Of a stretch of 64,000 nt of DNA, positions 1-11,718 are shown piece by piece. This DNA comes from Turnera subulata (lineage: Eukaryota; Streptophyta; Magnoliopsida; Malpighiales; Passifloraceae): contig JAKUCV010007488.1 of the NCBI GenBank assembly GCA_028386065.3, positions 1-64,000 of the forward strand, read 5' to 3'. The notes under the pieces are model-generated. The model was not told where the DNA came from and ran no database searches. It worked only from the letters and a program-made list of their open reading frames with translations. A program made the translations under genes and the position numbers. The number at the start of each line of letters is the position of its first letter. Position 1 is the stretch's first letter.

Positions 1-1052
1 TTTGGAAGCTTAAGGTCTCTCAGCGAGTGCGAACTCATTTGTGGCTACTGGTGCATGGGAAGCTGCTTACTAATGTTGAGAGGTCTCGTCGACATTTGTC
101 TGCTTCTTCCTTATGTCCTCGTTGTCAAAGCCACCCAGAGGATTTGCTTCATACTTTTCGGGACTGCCCGGTGATTCAGGACCTGTGGACGCAGCTTCTT
201 AACTCGAGTTCTTGGGGTTGTTTTTCTATTTGGGTTTTGATCGTTGGTGCAGGAGTAATGTTTCTAAATGTTTTACGTCTAGTCGTACAACTGCTTCCTG
301 GGAGATCATCTTTGCGGTGGCTGTTCACTTAATTTGGTATGACCGGAATCGTGTGGTTTTTGAGGGCATTACTACTTCCGTTGTTGGTCTGTTTCGCAGT
401 CTTCTGGCCCGGATTGAAGAGCTTCAGGTGAGCTCGTTAGCTTTTGGATCAGGGGGCGCTTTTCATGGCGTGCACTCCGCGTTACATGTTTCATGGGTAC
501 CCCCGATTCAGGGGTGGGTAAAGGTGAATGTAAATGGTGCTTGTTTGCAGTTGGGTGGTGCTAGCGCCAGGGGAGTGATACGGGGTCCTGCTGGTGAGTG
601 GCTGTCGGGTTTTGGTTCATTTCTTGGTCCTGGTACAGCTTTGTATGCTGAGGGGTGGGCTGTGCAAGCCGGTTTGGAGTTAGCATGGAGTTGCGGGTAT
701 AGGAAAGTGGAGGTGGAATCGGATTCCTTTTCCCTTATATCCTTTGTCCGTGATGGCATGCAGGTGCCGGATTTGCCTCCTGCGCTGCTTCAGCACCTTG
801 GCTCACTACTTCGTCGTGCATGGGTGGTCTCTCTGAAGTTTGTGTTGCGTGAATCCAATCGGTTTGCCGATTCTCTTGCTAGATCAGCCTTGTCGTGGTC
901 TCCGGGTCTGGTCATCTTGCAAGACCTGCCTGAAACTGTTTTATATTTATTGTCTCATGATGTATTGGGGTTCTCTTCCCCTTATTTTGCTACTTCCATG
1001 ATTCCCTAGTTTAATATAAGGGCTTTGCCCTCCATCTTTCACCAAAAAAAAT
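1..1052 (+). mobile_element. 3' end of a non-LTR (LINE) retrotransposon, decayed
   Basis: The start is cut by the window. Near 1-200 the translation is a reverse-transcriptase zinc-binding segment (CPRCQSHPEDLLHTFRDCP) in one frame. From about 230 to 1009 an RNase H domain continues in another frame (WVKVNVNGA, then ESDSF, then the RESNRFADSLARSA end). The two frames overlap at 212-332, so a frameshift separates zf-RVT from RNase H and the copy is inactive. A short A-tract at 1044-1052 after the RNase H stop fits a LINE 3' end. This domain order is standard for plant L1-like ORF2 C-termini. The element reads on the plus strand. Confidence 0.85.
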
Positions 1053-1300
1053 TATAAATCACTTACTCATTTTGCGAGAATGAAAAAAAATTTACCATAA
1101 AGTGAGTTAGTATATTCCTTCAATGCATAGCTAATCAAAATAAATATATAATAAAAACTCCCAACATTTCATCGATAGAAATTCATAAACTAGGAATTGA
1201 AAAAATGGCAATTAATAATTACTTATTAGATCCTCACATTTACTTGACTACATGATATATCTTCCCAGGGAGAGCTATTATCTACTTAGTACATAAAAAG

Positions 1301-1877
1301 GGATTGGGCTCTTCTCCAGTTGGGGGTAACATCCTATTAAGTCAATCTCAACCATTAAATTAAATTTGATAGTTCTTAATTATTTTATAAGATAACTTTT
1401 CAATACTGTATTTATTTCTCTTCTTTCCTTTTGTTTCTTTCTTCTTTCCTTTTGTTTCTTTCCTTAAACCGAGGACATAATCAAAATAACTAATTTAATT
1501 TTTTCCTTTTTTCACTCATGTTCTTTACTCTCTTGTTTTTTTTTGTCTTCAACTTATGAAGGAAAATAAAAAAAAACATCATGAAAGTTCTATTGAATGA
1601 TCCATATTTTTTTAAGTTTACTGCTTGTTTCCCTTTATAAGTTGAAGACAAGAAACAATAGAGTGAAAAACATGAGTGGAAAAAGGAAAAAATTAAATGA
1701 ATTATTTTGATTGTGTCCTCGGTTTAAAGAAAGAAACAAAAAAGAAAAAAGAGAAATAATTGCATTGTTGAGAAATTATCTTATAAAATAATTAAGAACC
1801 ATTAGATTAAATCTAATGGTTGAGATTGATTTAACAGGATGTCTCCTCTTACCTCCAACGGGAGAGGAGCCCAAACC
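1301..1877. mobile_element. Foldback / long-TIR MITE-like element
   Basis: The left arm (about 1301-1555) and right arm (about 1632-1877) are imperfect reverse complements almost throughout. The ends match as GGATTGGGCT at the left and its near-complement AGCCCAAACC at the right, and inner blocks such as AACTTATGAAG / CTTTATAAGTTG mirror each other. Flanks 1292-1300 (cataaaaag) and 1878-1886 (cataaaagg) match at 8 of 9 positions, as expected for a 9-bp target duplication of Mutator-like type. No ORF is present. The element is probably non-autonomous; the family assignment is inferred from arm length and TSD size. Confidence 0.75.
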
Positions 1878-1886
1878 CATAAAAGG

Positions 1887-2336
1887 AAAGAGAATGAGGA
1901 ACAAAAAAGGGATTCCGGGGCGTAAAACCAAGACTAAATGATCGTTATTTCATTCAGCCACTGACTGTGCGTAAAACCAAGAGTAAAGCTTCCATTGATC
2001 CTCGTTTCATTCAACACTGTTCTTCCTGGAGTAATGCAGCAGCTGTATATTGAAGCAGACTAATTCTTGTAGCTAAGGCCAACACAGCGAATTAAAAACA
2101 AAGTACAGGACTATATATATATCTTGTTGATTATTCAATATCATTAAAAGGCTATACAAAACTTTCAAGCCAGAAGAAGCTTGAGATCCCAGGAGAGATC
2201 AGTAGCAGATATGTACAAGAATACGAGAAACATATTTTCAAAAAGCAAAAAAAAAAAAAACCCTCTATTATTTCTGGGCATTTCCAGTTGCTCTGCAGAA
2301 ATTCAGAGGTTTTAATGATTATCATGGCTAAAAACT
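1887..2336. other. Intergenic, 3' side of the first PME gene
   Basis: AT-rich spacer. It contains the likely 3' UTR and polyadenylation region of the minus-strand PME gene and an A-run near 2247-2260. I see no gene. Confidence 0.5.
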
Positions 2337-4109
2337 TCACTGGGTAGTCAAACCAAGATTGTAGGCTCCATGAGTCTCATTCAACCATTCTTGACCTTGA
2401 AGGAATTGACCGGCAGTGTATTGAAGCACCTCGTTCTTGTTCTTGAGGATATGAATACCTTTCCACTTGACCCTCTTGTCAGTGTTGGCACCGGGACCTC
2501 TGTTACCATACTCGGCGAAGTATAGAGTATCGAGGGCAAAGTTTCCGGCCCAGGGCAGCCACCCATCTGGGTGAATAACATCAGAAATTTCTGATTCCAT
2601 GATGATGGCCCTCGAGTATTCCTTCCATGGCCTCCCCAAGTAGGATGGGATCTTGGCAATGTCAGGTACTAGCTTGTCCTCTGCCACAATCCTGCAGTTC
2701 TGGAGGACTAATCCTGTGGTCTCATGTCTGTCCTTCCTCCCTTGTGCTGTCACTGTGTTCTGTTGGTTGTCCATTGGCCTCCTGACAACGATCAAGGAGT
2801 TCTGGATCACGGCCGAGGCATCGCCGAAGATGAAGTCAATTGTGCCTGAAATGGTGCAGTTGTTGTAGAGTTGCCTGTGGGCTTGGGTGTATAAGGTGTC
2901 TTGATACCCTTCCATTCTGCAGTTCACAAAGGCAGCTTTATCTGCTTGAACGCGTAGTGCCACTGCCTGATGTCCTTGAGGACCAGCAGTGTTCACGAAT
3001 GCCATGTTCTTGGCAACAAAGCCGTCCCCTAGAGCCGCTGAAATAATAATAAACAACAGGATTGGTTAATCCACAAAAAAAAAAAAAAAAGGCGATGTCT
3101 GTTGTTGTTAGGATGGTGAGCTTGCTAGCTTACCAAATGTGGCTGAATTCATGGTTTTGTAGCCATTTCTGTTGCAGTGGTCTCCTGTGACAATGGTCTT
3201 ATCCGGGCCATCACCATACATGAACACATTGAACATCTTCTTCCCCACAATAACATACTCCCTGTATTCTCCAGCCTTAACGTAGATGATGAATGGCTGC
3301 TGATTGTTCGGTGGGACAGCGGCAAGTGCTGACATAATAGTCATGTACTGTCCACTTCCATCCTTAGCCACAACTGCATTAGGCTTCAGCTTATGATGTC
3401 CTCCTCCTCCACCATGGTGTCCCCCACGGCCGCGGTGGTGGCCGCGCATGCCCATAAGCTTACGGCTTGTTGCCGGGAGCCAAGAAGGATAGCCATCATC
3501 ATCGAAGGACAGGAGCCTGCGACCATTAGGGAAGAACGGAAAGCTAATCTGAAGGTCAAACAACTTGAGGATCTTGGAGATAGAACCAATAATGGCCAAA
3601 GCATTGCTCGTGAGCTGCCCTGCATCCAACATTCCATTGCTCATCTCGGTCTTGTACTCGCTATCCTCTTGTCCGAACTGATCCTTGCATGTTTCCTGAT
3701 AGGATATAACTGCACTCAGCCAATTCTGGAGCTCTTCAATGCGCTTATCTATGGTGTGGAGCTCGGATTCACCCACCGTTGAAAAGGAAGCCTGAAGCTC
3801 TTGCACTGCGTCCTGCAACAAGTCCTCGCAATCCTCCAGGGCCACCTTCATCTCAGGGTTGCTACCGGCTTTAGTTACAAGCTCCCCTGACAAATTGAAT
3901 GCTTTCTGTGCGGCTTCTGCGGTGGATAATATGGCTTGTTTTATGTATTCTTTCGGGTCCGGGCTGTCTACAACGCCTAGGACTTTCTCGCAGATTTCCT
4001 TAAAGTCAGTAGCAGCACAGATCTCGGTCGCAGAAGAACCGGCAACAATAGGAACCAGGCAGCTGGCTACAAGAACCAGACAAATAAACGAACCAATTGT
4101 TTTTGCCAT
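2337..4109 (-). CDS. Pectin methylesterase with PMEI pro-region (type I PME), intact
   Basis: Two exons: 4109..3134 and 3037..2337 (558 aa). The donor GTAAGC and an acceptor after a T-rich tract join in frame within ATFAALGDG. It demethylesterifies homogalacturonan in the cell wall. Residues 1-24 are a signal peptide, about 27-185 a PMEI domain with its Cys residues, and RRLL (197-200) and RKLM (216-219) are subtilase-type processing sites. The catalytic domain starts near 242. It carries the oxyanion Gln in the GHQAVALR segment, GYQDTLY, the DFIFG aspartate and LGRPW arginine. Residues 220-240 are an unusual Gly/His/Arg-rich linker with four HH pairs. It lies back to back with the PME at 5691. 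The match to plant type I PMEs is strong; tissue is not shown. Confidence 0.93.
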
Positions 4110-4226
4110 GATTTTTGTTTTTTTATTTTTTTTTGGTTTTTTTAGGGAATTCTTTTTTGTTTTTTTTCCTCCTTATTGTTTCACTCTCATGGTGGAGTTG
4201 ATGATGACGAGGTTGTTGCTTGAACA

Positions 4227-4234
4227 TATATATA
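4227..4234 (-). promoter_or_regulatory. Probable TATA box of the first PME gene
   Basis: TATATATA on the minus strand about 118 bp upstream of the ATG at 4109, followed by a T-rich (plus-strand) leader. Spacing is plausible; no transcript evidence. Confidence 0.45.
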
Positions 4235-5559
4235 GGTTATGGCGTTAGCATGAGAAACAGGCGGATCTCATGGATAAGCGGTTTTTCTGTTAGAGGTATG
4301 GTTATCATGGAGTGGAGTAACACTTCAACGGAAACAAAAGGCTTGAATTCCTGTTTCTCCGCTAATAAGCGCAGAGCTAAATATAACCTACCACTTGTGG
4401 CTTTTGTTCAAGAAGAAATATTGCAGTACAAATTTGAACACAATACCATTAAAATGTCCCGCAGCCTAGAATGATTTGATTTTAACATTTGTTGTATGCA
4501 TGCTTCAGGATAAATTAATAAATTCCTGATCCATCATTACCAAGGAAATCGTTAAGCAGAAACTATACTCCATATTTGCACCGTACTCTGGCATATTTTG
4601 CTTCCTCAAAGAATTAAAGGAACAGGTCTTCTAATAACTTTTGGGAGGCAGTAACTCTGAATCATAGATCATTTCGTTTATGAATAAGTTGTCTTTAGTT
4701 CTACTAACCATTATAATGCTATTTTTATATTGCAAGATTTATTTCAATATGTTATCTGTGGTTACTATAAGGTAATGATTTGTGCAATAATTCCTGATGG
4801 CAGAGAGCTGGGTAAAAGCCATCTTCTGTTGACTAATCAAGTAGGCAAGTTAAGGGGATAATTAACATGCTAAGATTTTGGAGACATGCAACAGAGTGAG
4901 GCTAAGTGTGCTTAAGGTTTTGAACAGGAATGGATTATATTCATCTGGTGTGTTAGTGTTTGGAGTTTTCTGCAGTAGAACCGCTTGCCATGATGTCTTT
5001 TCTTACCTCCTGTAAAATTACTATGGCCTAGGAGAAGAAAAGCTAATTCCAGACTTTCTTCTCCCTTTTTGAACATCAAATATATAGTGAAGAAAACCTG
5101 AGTCTATAAATTAAAACCTGTTTACCATATGGTCACGGATCGGTTTAACTACATTTTAACTTGATCGTAATTTCTAGACAAATTCTGAAATAGGCCTTAC
5201 ATCACATACTAGTGAGAGACTAAAAATTTTATTCTGGGAACCACTGCCTTTAGTGTATGCGTTCCAGATATCCTTAAGTTTATCAATTTGATAAATTCAA
5301 TGGACCTTGTGCAAAACTATACAAATTTCAACTTTTCTTCCCGTTCAAATAGGTCAGGACAATTGTTGGGTGGCCTCGCTATAGTTGGATCTCCTTGATC
5401 TGCGACTCTGAAAAGAATAGTAAACAGTAGTAATTCAAGATCCTGTTAACCTGGAGGCATGACTCTGGCGATATTGATGACGAACATTCCTCCAACAAGA
5501 AAACCGGTTTTCCTAAATTTAAAATCAACTTGTAACTGATCATAGTAACACCCTAACAC
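4235..5559. other. Intergenic, shared upstream region of divergent PME genes
   Basis: About 1.3 kb between two divergently transcribed PME genes, so it probably holds both promoters. I see no ORF with coding character and no repeat structure. Confidence 0.5.
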
Positions 5560-5567
5560 TATAAATA
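5560..5567 (+). promoter_or_regulatory. Probable TATA box of the second PME gene
   Basis: TATAAATA about 124 bp upstream of the ATG at 5691, in a normal position for a plant core promoter. Confidence 0.55.
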
Positions 5568-5690
5568 TACAAGAAAGAACCTCTTGCATTCATATCATCT
5601 CCTCTATCAGAGGGAAAAGCAACAAGACAACAACACATTTTTCCAGAAAGGAAAAAGATAATAACAATAAGGGAAAAGAAGTTAGGAATC

Positions 5691-7378
5691 ATGGAAAAAC
5701 CAATTAATGTTTGGTTTATATGTCTAGTTCTTGTATTTGGAGGGCTCATCGGGATGGCTGCGGCTTCCTCTGTAAAAGAGATATGTGCTGCTACCGACTA
5801 CAAGGAAATGTGCGAGAAAGTGCTAGGAGTTGTGAACAGCCCGGACCCCAAGGAGTACATAAAGCAAGCCATTTTATCGACGGAGGAAGAGATCAAGAAA
5901 GCATTCAAGTTGTCTGGCGATCTTGTGGTGAAAGCCAATACCACCAGCAGGCCTAAGATGATCATGGCGCTGGAAGATTGCGAGGAGTTGTTGCAGGATG
6001 CAATCCAAGAGCTTCAGGCGTCGTTTTCAATGGTGGGTGACAGCCAAATCCACACGATGGATCGGAGGATCGAAGAGCTGCAGAATTGGCTGAGTGCAGT
6101 CATATCCTATCAGGAAACGTGCAAGGATCAACTGGGAAAGAAGGACAGCGATTTGAAGACTTCCATGAACAACGGGTTGCTGGACGCAGGACAACTCACA
6201 AGCAATGCATTGGCCATCATCGGTTCCATGTCCAAAATCCTCTCGTTGTTTGACCTTCAGATTGACCTTCCATTCACCAAAGGCAGGAGGCTCCTGACCC
6301 TCGACGATGAGGGCTATCCTCACTGGCTTCCTGAACACAGCCGTAGGCTTATGGCTAAGCATAGGGCTAACGTACTTAAGCCTAATGCAGTTGTGGCCCA
6401 GGACGGTAGCGGGCAGTACAAGACTATTATGGCCGCTATTAATGCTTATCCAGCCAAGAGTACGGAGCCTTACATCATCCACGTTAAGGCAGGAGTGTAC
6501 AAGGAATATGTTACTGTCGGAAAGAAGCACCTCAACGTGTTCATGTATGGTGATGGCCCTGATAAGACAATCATCACGGGATCACGCTGCAACAGAAATG
6601 GCTATAAAACCATGAATTCAGCCACAGTAGGTAAGTAAATGAAGCTAACCACAACCAAATTCCAAATTCAATATATTCATATTGATTCTGTTTAGTTTGC
6701 TAATCAATCTGTGTATGTATGTATCATTTGAACAGCTATTCTAGGGGACGGGTTTATCGGAAAGGACATGGGATTCGAGAACACTGCTGGTCCTGAAGGA
6801 CATCAGGCTGTGGCCCTGAGGGTTCAGGCAGATAAATCCGCATTTACCAACTGCAAAATGGACGGGTATCAGGACACCTTATACGTCCAAACCCACCGCC
6901 AATTCTACACAGGATGATCGTTGTCAGGAGACCAATGGACAACCAACAGAACACGGTGACGGCCCATGGGAGGAAGGACAAACATGAGATCACAGGATTA
7001 GTCCTCCAGAACTGCAGGATTGTGGCGGATCCCAAGCTAGTACCTGACATTGCCAAGATCCCATCCTACTTGGGGAGGCCATGGAAGGAATACTCGAGGG
7101 CCATTATCATGGAATCAGAAATCTCTGATGTTATTCACCCAGATGGGTGGCTGCCCTGGGCAGGAAACTTTGCCCTCGATACTCTATACTTCGCCGAGTA
7201 TGGCAACAGAGGTCCCGGTGCCGCAACTGACAAGAGGGTCAAGTGGAAAGGTATGCATATCCTCAAGAACAAGAACGAGGTGCTTCAATACACTACCGGC
7301 CAATTCATTCAAGGTCAAGAATGGTTGAAAGATACCTCCACTCTCGGAAACGTGGACTTTGATCTCACTGAAAAGTGA
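5691..7378 (+). pseudogene. PMEI-PME pectin methylesterase with a 64-bp catalytic deletion
   Basis: Paralogue of the PME at 2337-4109. Exon 1 is 5691..6630, the donor is GTAAGT at 6631, and exon 2 starts at 6736. Exon 1 encodes a signal peptide, PMEI domain, RRLL and RRLM processing sites and the first part of the catalytic domain. In exon 2 the frame runs through GYQDTLY to HRQFYTG and hits TGA at about 6916. The C-terminal part (VVRRPMDN, LGRPW and the rest) continues in another frame to 7378. Compared with the other PMEs, about 64 bp are missing at 6910-6916. The loss removes the segment with the DFIFG catalytic aspartate and shifts the frame. The rest is well preserved, so inactivation is recent, or this is an assembly error. 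Confidence 0.85.
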
Positions 7379-8393
7379 GGGAGTGAACAAAGTGAGTGGT
7401 GAGCGAGCTCATTAAGACTTCATTACCTCTCACGAAAATTTTGGGGCAACTCCACTTGCTTGCCTTTCTAGGAATAGTTAATGTTCTTCTTTTTGCAAAA
7501 TAATTTAAAAGTTTTGTTTCTCTTTTCTTTTTTTGTATGTATATCTGCTACTCTCTCTTGGGATATGGCTTGAAAGCTTTTGTATATTTGGCGGCCCTGT
7601 AATGAGATTGAGTTATTATATATATAAAAAGATTCCTTTTGTGCTGTATTGATTTTGACTCTTGCTTTTTCCCTCTAATTCTTTTAAATTTCTGTATAAA
7701 ATATTTTCCATCTACGGCAAAAAGCAAATTTTTTCTTTTTCTACAACTTAATTAGCATTTAGGCTATGAAACCATGCATAAACCCTTGTCAAGTTACAGA
7801 CCGAACCACATTTGAGGCGTTCTTTTCTTCTTCTTTTTCTCGTTCGCACGAAGCGACATGTCGTTGATTCATTGGGCTTTGTTCTTCTTCTAAAAAGAAC
7901 ATTGTCCATTGAGCAGGTCCTACTACTGTTGGTCTGTTGGACGATCCATAACTGGGCTCACTTTTATGGGTTTAACTCTTTAAGTATACTTACTAAAATA
8001 CAAACTCTTTTTAAGTATATAGGCATACAAGGAAAGCCCACCATCAGTATTGCCTTTAAAAGAAAATTTAAAGGCATATCAGCATCAACAATGATAAATT
8101 TCTTGACACAATAAAATTTATGTACACCCAAATTCAAGATTAATTAATATGATTTGGTAATATACTACTGCGAATATGAGAAATTAATTACCTACACAAT
8201 TTTGTTCAAATTTTAAACTATGTTCATGTAGCATGAGTAGTGCATGACTCTTATTCACATACTCCAACAGTATATTACTATTTTTTGCAGGAAACATCAG
8301 GAAATGTGCTACACTAGAGTAACACACCCATGGATTCTACTATTTATATACAATTTTGGGTTGCTCTGCATGAACTCTTAGTTTCATCCACAA
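7379..8393. other. Intergenic between convergent PME genes
   Basis: 3' flanks of two convergent PME genes. AT-rich, with a probable polyadenylation region near 7500-7640. I see no gene. Confidence 0.5.
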
Positions 8394-10170
8394 TCATGTG
8401 TGCGTCAAATCAAGGGTATAGCCTGCATGAGTCGTCTTATTCAACCAATCTTCCTCCTGAAGAAATGCACCAGCTGTGTATTGTAGCAGATCATTCTTGT
8501 TCTCCAGGACGTGTAAACCTCTCCACTTCACCCTCTTATCAGTTTTGGCACCAGCACCTCTGTTTCTGTACTCGGCAAAGTATAAAGTGTCAAGGTACAA
8601 GTCTCCAAGCCAGGGCAGCCACCCTTCAGGACGTATAACATCTCCTATTTCTGATTCCATGATAATGGTCCTAGAGTATGCCTTCCATGGCCTGCCTAAG
8701 TATGATGGGATCTTGGCCTTGTCAGGTACAAGCTTGTCCTCTGCTACAATCTTGCAGTTCTTGAGGACTAATCCTGTGGTCTCATGTTTGTCCTTCCGCC
8801 CTTGGGCTGTCACTGTGTTCTTTTGGTTGTCCATTGGCCTCCTGACAATGATCAAGGAGTTCTGTATCACCGCCGAGGCATCGCCGAAGATGAAATCAAT
8901 TGTGCCTGAAATGGTGCAATTGTGGTAGAGTTGCCTGTGGGCTTGGGTGTATAAGGTGTCTTGATAACCATCAATCCTGCAGTTCACAAAGGCAGCTTTA
9001 TCTGCTTGAACGCGTAGTGCAACAGCCTGATGTCCTTTAGGACCAGCTGTGTTTTCGAATCCTATGTTCTTGGCAGCAAAGCCATCCCCTAAAGCCGCTG
9101 AAAAGGGTAAATAGCATACAGAAATAGTGAATGTACTGCATCTTTTAGATTGGTTACATTACATCTCCGACGAATGGTTTACACCGTCTTAAGTACCAAA
9201 ACATTGGTCAATATAACGACACCAGAGGACACTATTACCAGAATAGACCCGGTAGTGGTATGTACTTGTGTAACTTAACGAAGAAGGGGTGTCATTGTAT
9301 AAGAAACATAAAAGGTCGGGATTATATCTATTATTTGCCCAGGAGTAAGAAGAATGGGCAAGCAGCGAGAGCTGCAGAAATGCTCATGTACTGCTCACTG
9401 CCATCCAAAGCCACAGTTGCATTAGGTTCAAGTATGCCCCCCTCCGGTGTTTCCAAAAGCCTTCGGCTAGTTTCTGGAATCCAGGTGGGATGACCATCAC
9501 TGGCAAAGGAAAGGAGCCTGCGAGAATTGGTAATATTTGGAAAATTGAATTGGAGGTCAAATGCCTTGAGGATATCCGACATGGTGTCAATCATGGCCAA
9601 AGCATTGCTTGTAAGCTGGCCTGCATCCAGCATTCCATTATTCATGGCAGACTTGAATTGGCTATCCTCCTCACCAAATTGATCCCTGCATGTTTCTTGG
9701 TAAGATATAACTGCACTCAGCCAATTCTGCAGCTCTGCAATGCGCTGATCCATGGTGTGCATTTCGCTATCGCCAACCGTCGACAAGGAAGCCTGAAGCT
9801 CAGCAACTGCGTCTTGCAACAAGTCATTGCAATCCCCAAGTGCCATTTTTATTGCAGGCTCGCTGCTGTTGGCTGCAGCTTCTATTATCAGATCATCAGA
9901 CACACCGAACGCTTTCGTCGCTGCATCTACTGTGGCTAAAATGGCTGCCTTTATGTACTCCTTGGGGTCATCCGTGGTGCTATTTACACTGCCAAGGCTT
10001 TTCTCACAGGCTTCCTTGTAGTCTGTAGGAGCACACATTTTGACCACGGATTTAGAGGTGGTGGTTATCTTCTGCCTTTCTTCTTTGCTGTCATGTATCT
10101 GGACTATGGCAACTAGGCCAATCACAACGCCAACTACAAGAACAAGAGAAACAATTGCCGTGCCTGACAT
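8394..10170 (-). pseudogene. PMEI-PME pectin methylesterase with truncated exon 1
   Basis: Exon 1 starts at 10170 with an uncleaved-type signal anchor (VSLVLVVGVVIGLVAIV), a PMEI domain, RRLL sites and the start of the catalytic domain. After ISAALAA (near 9380) the frame runs into unrelated residues and stops at 9331. About 60 codons that end exon 1 in the paralogues are absent, including the GxYxExV and MYGDGP segments and the normal splice donor. Exon 2 (9097..8394) is open and well conserved, with a good acceptor, GYQDTLY, DFIFG and LGRPW. DNA at about 9105-9330 shows no PME similarity that I can read. A functional enzyme is unlikely unless the gap is an assembly fault. Confidence 0.8.
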
Positions 10171-11529
10171 TTTTGGCTTTTATCTGAGTCTCTTGTTCCT
10201 TCTTCTTTTCCCTTTTCTTTCCTTGGAATGTTTGCTTCTTTAACATTTCCTTCTTAATAAAGACAATGATGATAAAAGGTTTTTCCCTCTTGGTTTATCT
10301 TGGTTCAATTTGTGCAATTGAAAGCAGAGTTTTTACTTGAATATTGGTTAGGGTGTTCACATTGAAAAAGCAAGTTGATTCTCTGGATAACCGGTTTTCC
10401 AGTAGGAAGGATTATTACTTACTGGTTACTGCTATTGCAACACCATCACAAATAAAGAAGAACTAAATATAGTGTGGAGAGCCAGCATCCTTACGTTATT
10501 TGATGAAGAAGAAAAAAAAAACAAAAGGGAATGTGCACCATCCCATTTGAATGTTCCACGAATATCTTTGGTTTCTTTGTTTGATAAATTAAGAGTTGGA
10601 TTCAAACTTGACACATTCAATCTATAGACGACTATCACAATATCCCTGTTGTTTTGTGTAAAATAATTAGTTCATACGATTAATATTGCACCGTACCACA
10701 TTTTATACGAAGATCCTGCCAAGAACCCAGATGTGTTCAATGTTTGACATAATCTTGAAGAAAATAATGTTGACAGAAAAGAAAAAGAAACAAATAAAAC
10801 CCTGAAAAAACATGATAATTAATCACAGAAAGAGTAGAAGATAAATGCTAAGGATGCACTGGAGTTTCATGATTCCTGTCAGGAATTTTTTTCGTTTTTC
10901 CTGACAGGAATGTTGCGTTGGTCTACGAAACGAATGCTAAGGATGCACTTTTGTCCGTTGGATCGATCCCAGGCACTTAATACAGTCTGATTCTCTTCAA
11001 CTCCACTAACTTTCACATTCAAGAGCCTGATAATAATTTATCTTAACATTATTTTTCTTTTGTTTACATGGAATTGAGCAACCAACACGCATTTCTTTTC
11101 ATGATATGCCAAATTAATTTAATGTCTTATGCTCCATATGTGATGAAGTATGATTAAACATATAGAAACGAATGTATATACAGATGAGGTACTGATTACC
11201 TTCGGCCCAAAAGACTATATATATATTCAGTGAAAATTAACAGATATATACTTGCAAGTTTGTAGTCGAAACTCGAAAGATTCAAGTCCAACAACTGGAA
11301 AATGTCTTTGTAGGATATATACTAAATTTGGAAGAACTGTGAGCATGAATGACACCAGGGGTAAAAAAAGGTGTTCTTGGATAGAAATTTTTCCTCCTTC
11401 CCCACCAAAATCTGTGCATGGAAGCGGAAACACCGTTCTTCCATTCAATTCTTTGGAGTCCACGTTACTGGCCCCAAAAATAGATAAAAAGGATAAACAA
11501 ACCAGCCTAATTTTAGAAAGCTCCATCCC
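10171..11529. other. Intergenic between divergent PME genes
   Basis: Shared upstream region of the PMEs at 10170 (minus) and 11719 (plus). It contains the direct-repeat/palindrome cluster at 10844-10949 (listed separately) and otherwise no recognisable gene. Confidence 0.5.
10844..10949. repeat. 17-bp direct repeats flanking a palindrome
   Basis: The 17-mer aatgctaaggatgcact occurs at 10844-10860 and again at 10933-10949. Between them lies an inverted pair, attcctgtcaggaa (10872-10885) and ttcctgacaggaat (10898-10911), with a T-rich loop. Each half is itself nearly palindromic. Confidence 0.8.
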
Positions 11530-11536
11530 TATAAAA
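11530..11536 (+). promoter_or_regulatory. Probable TATA box of the fourth PME gene
   Basis: TATAAAA in a CCCTATAAAACCC context, about 183 bp upstream of the ATG at 11719. Confidence 0.5.
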
Positions 11537-11718
11537 CCCACAATGCAAGCTCGTTATCTTCAGGCGACAAAGAGAGGAAACATCCTCCTCCGGCCATCTC
11601 TGTGTTTTTCTCCGATTTTGTGCCCTACTGCATTGGCACAGAATCCTAAAGGGGAATATCTGAAAACACAAAAAAAAGGAAAAAAATTAAAAAGTAAAAA
11701 ACCCAAAAAAAGGGAGAA

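Noticed and set aside
3393..3782. Plus-strand ORF opposite the first PME
   Set aside because: Shadow of the PMEI coding strand; similar shadows lie opposite the other PMEs.
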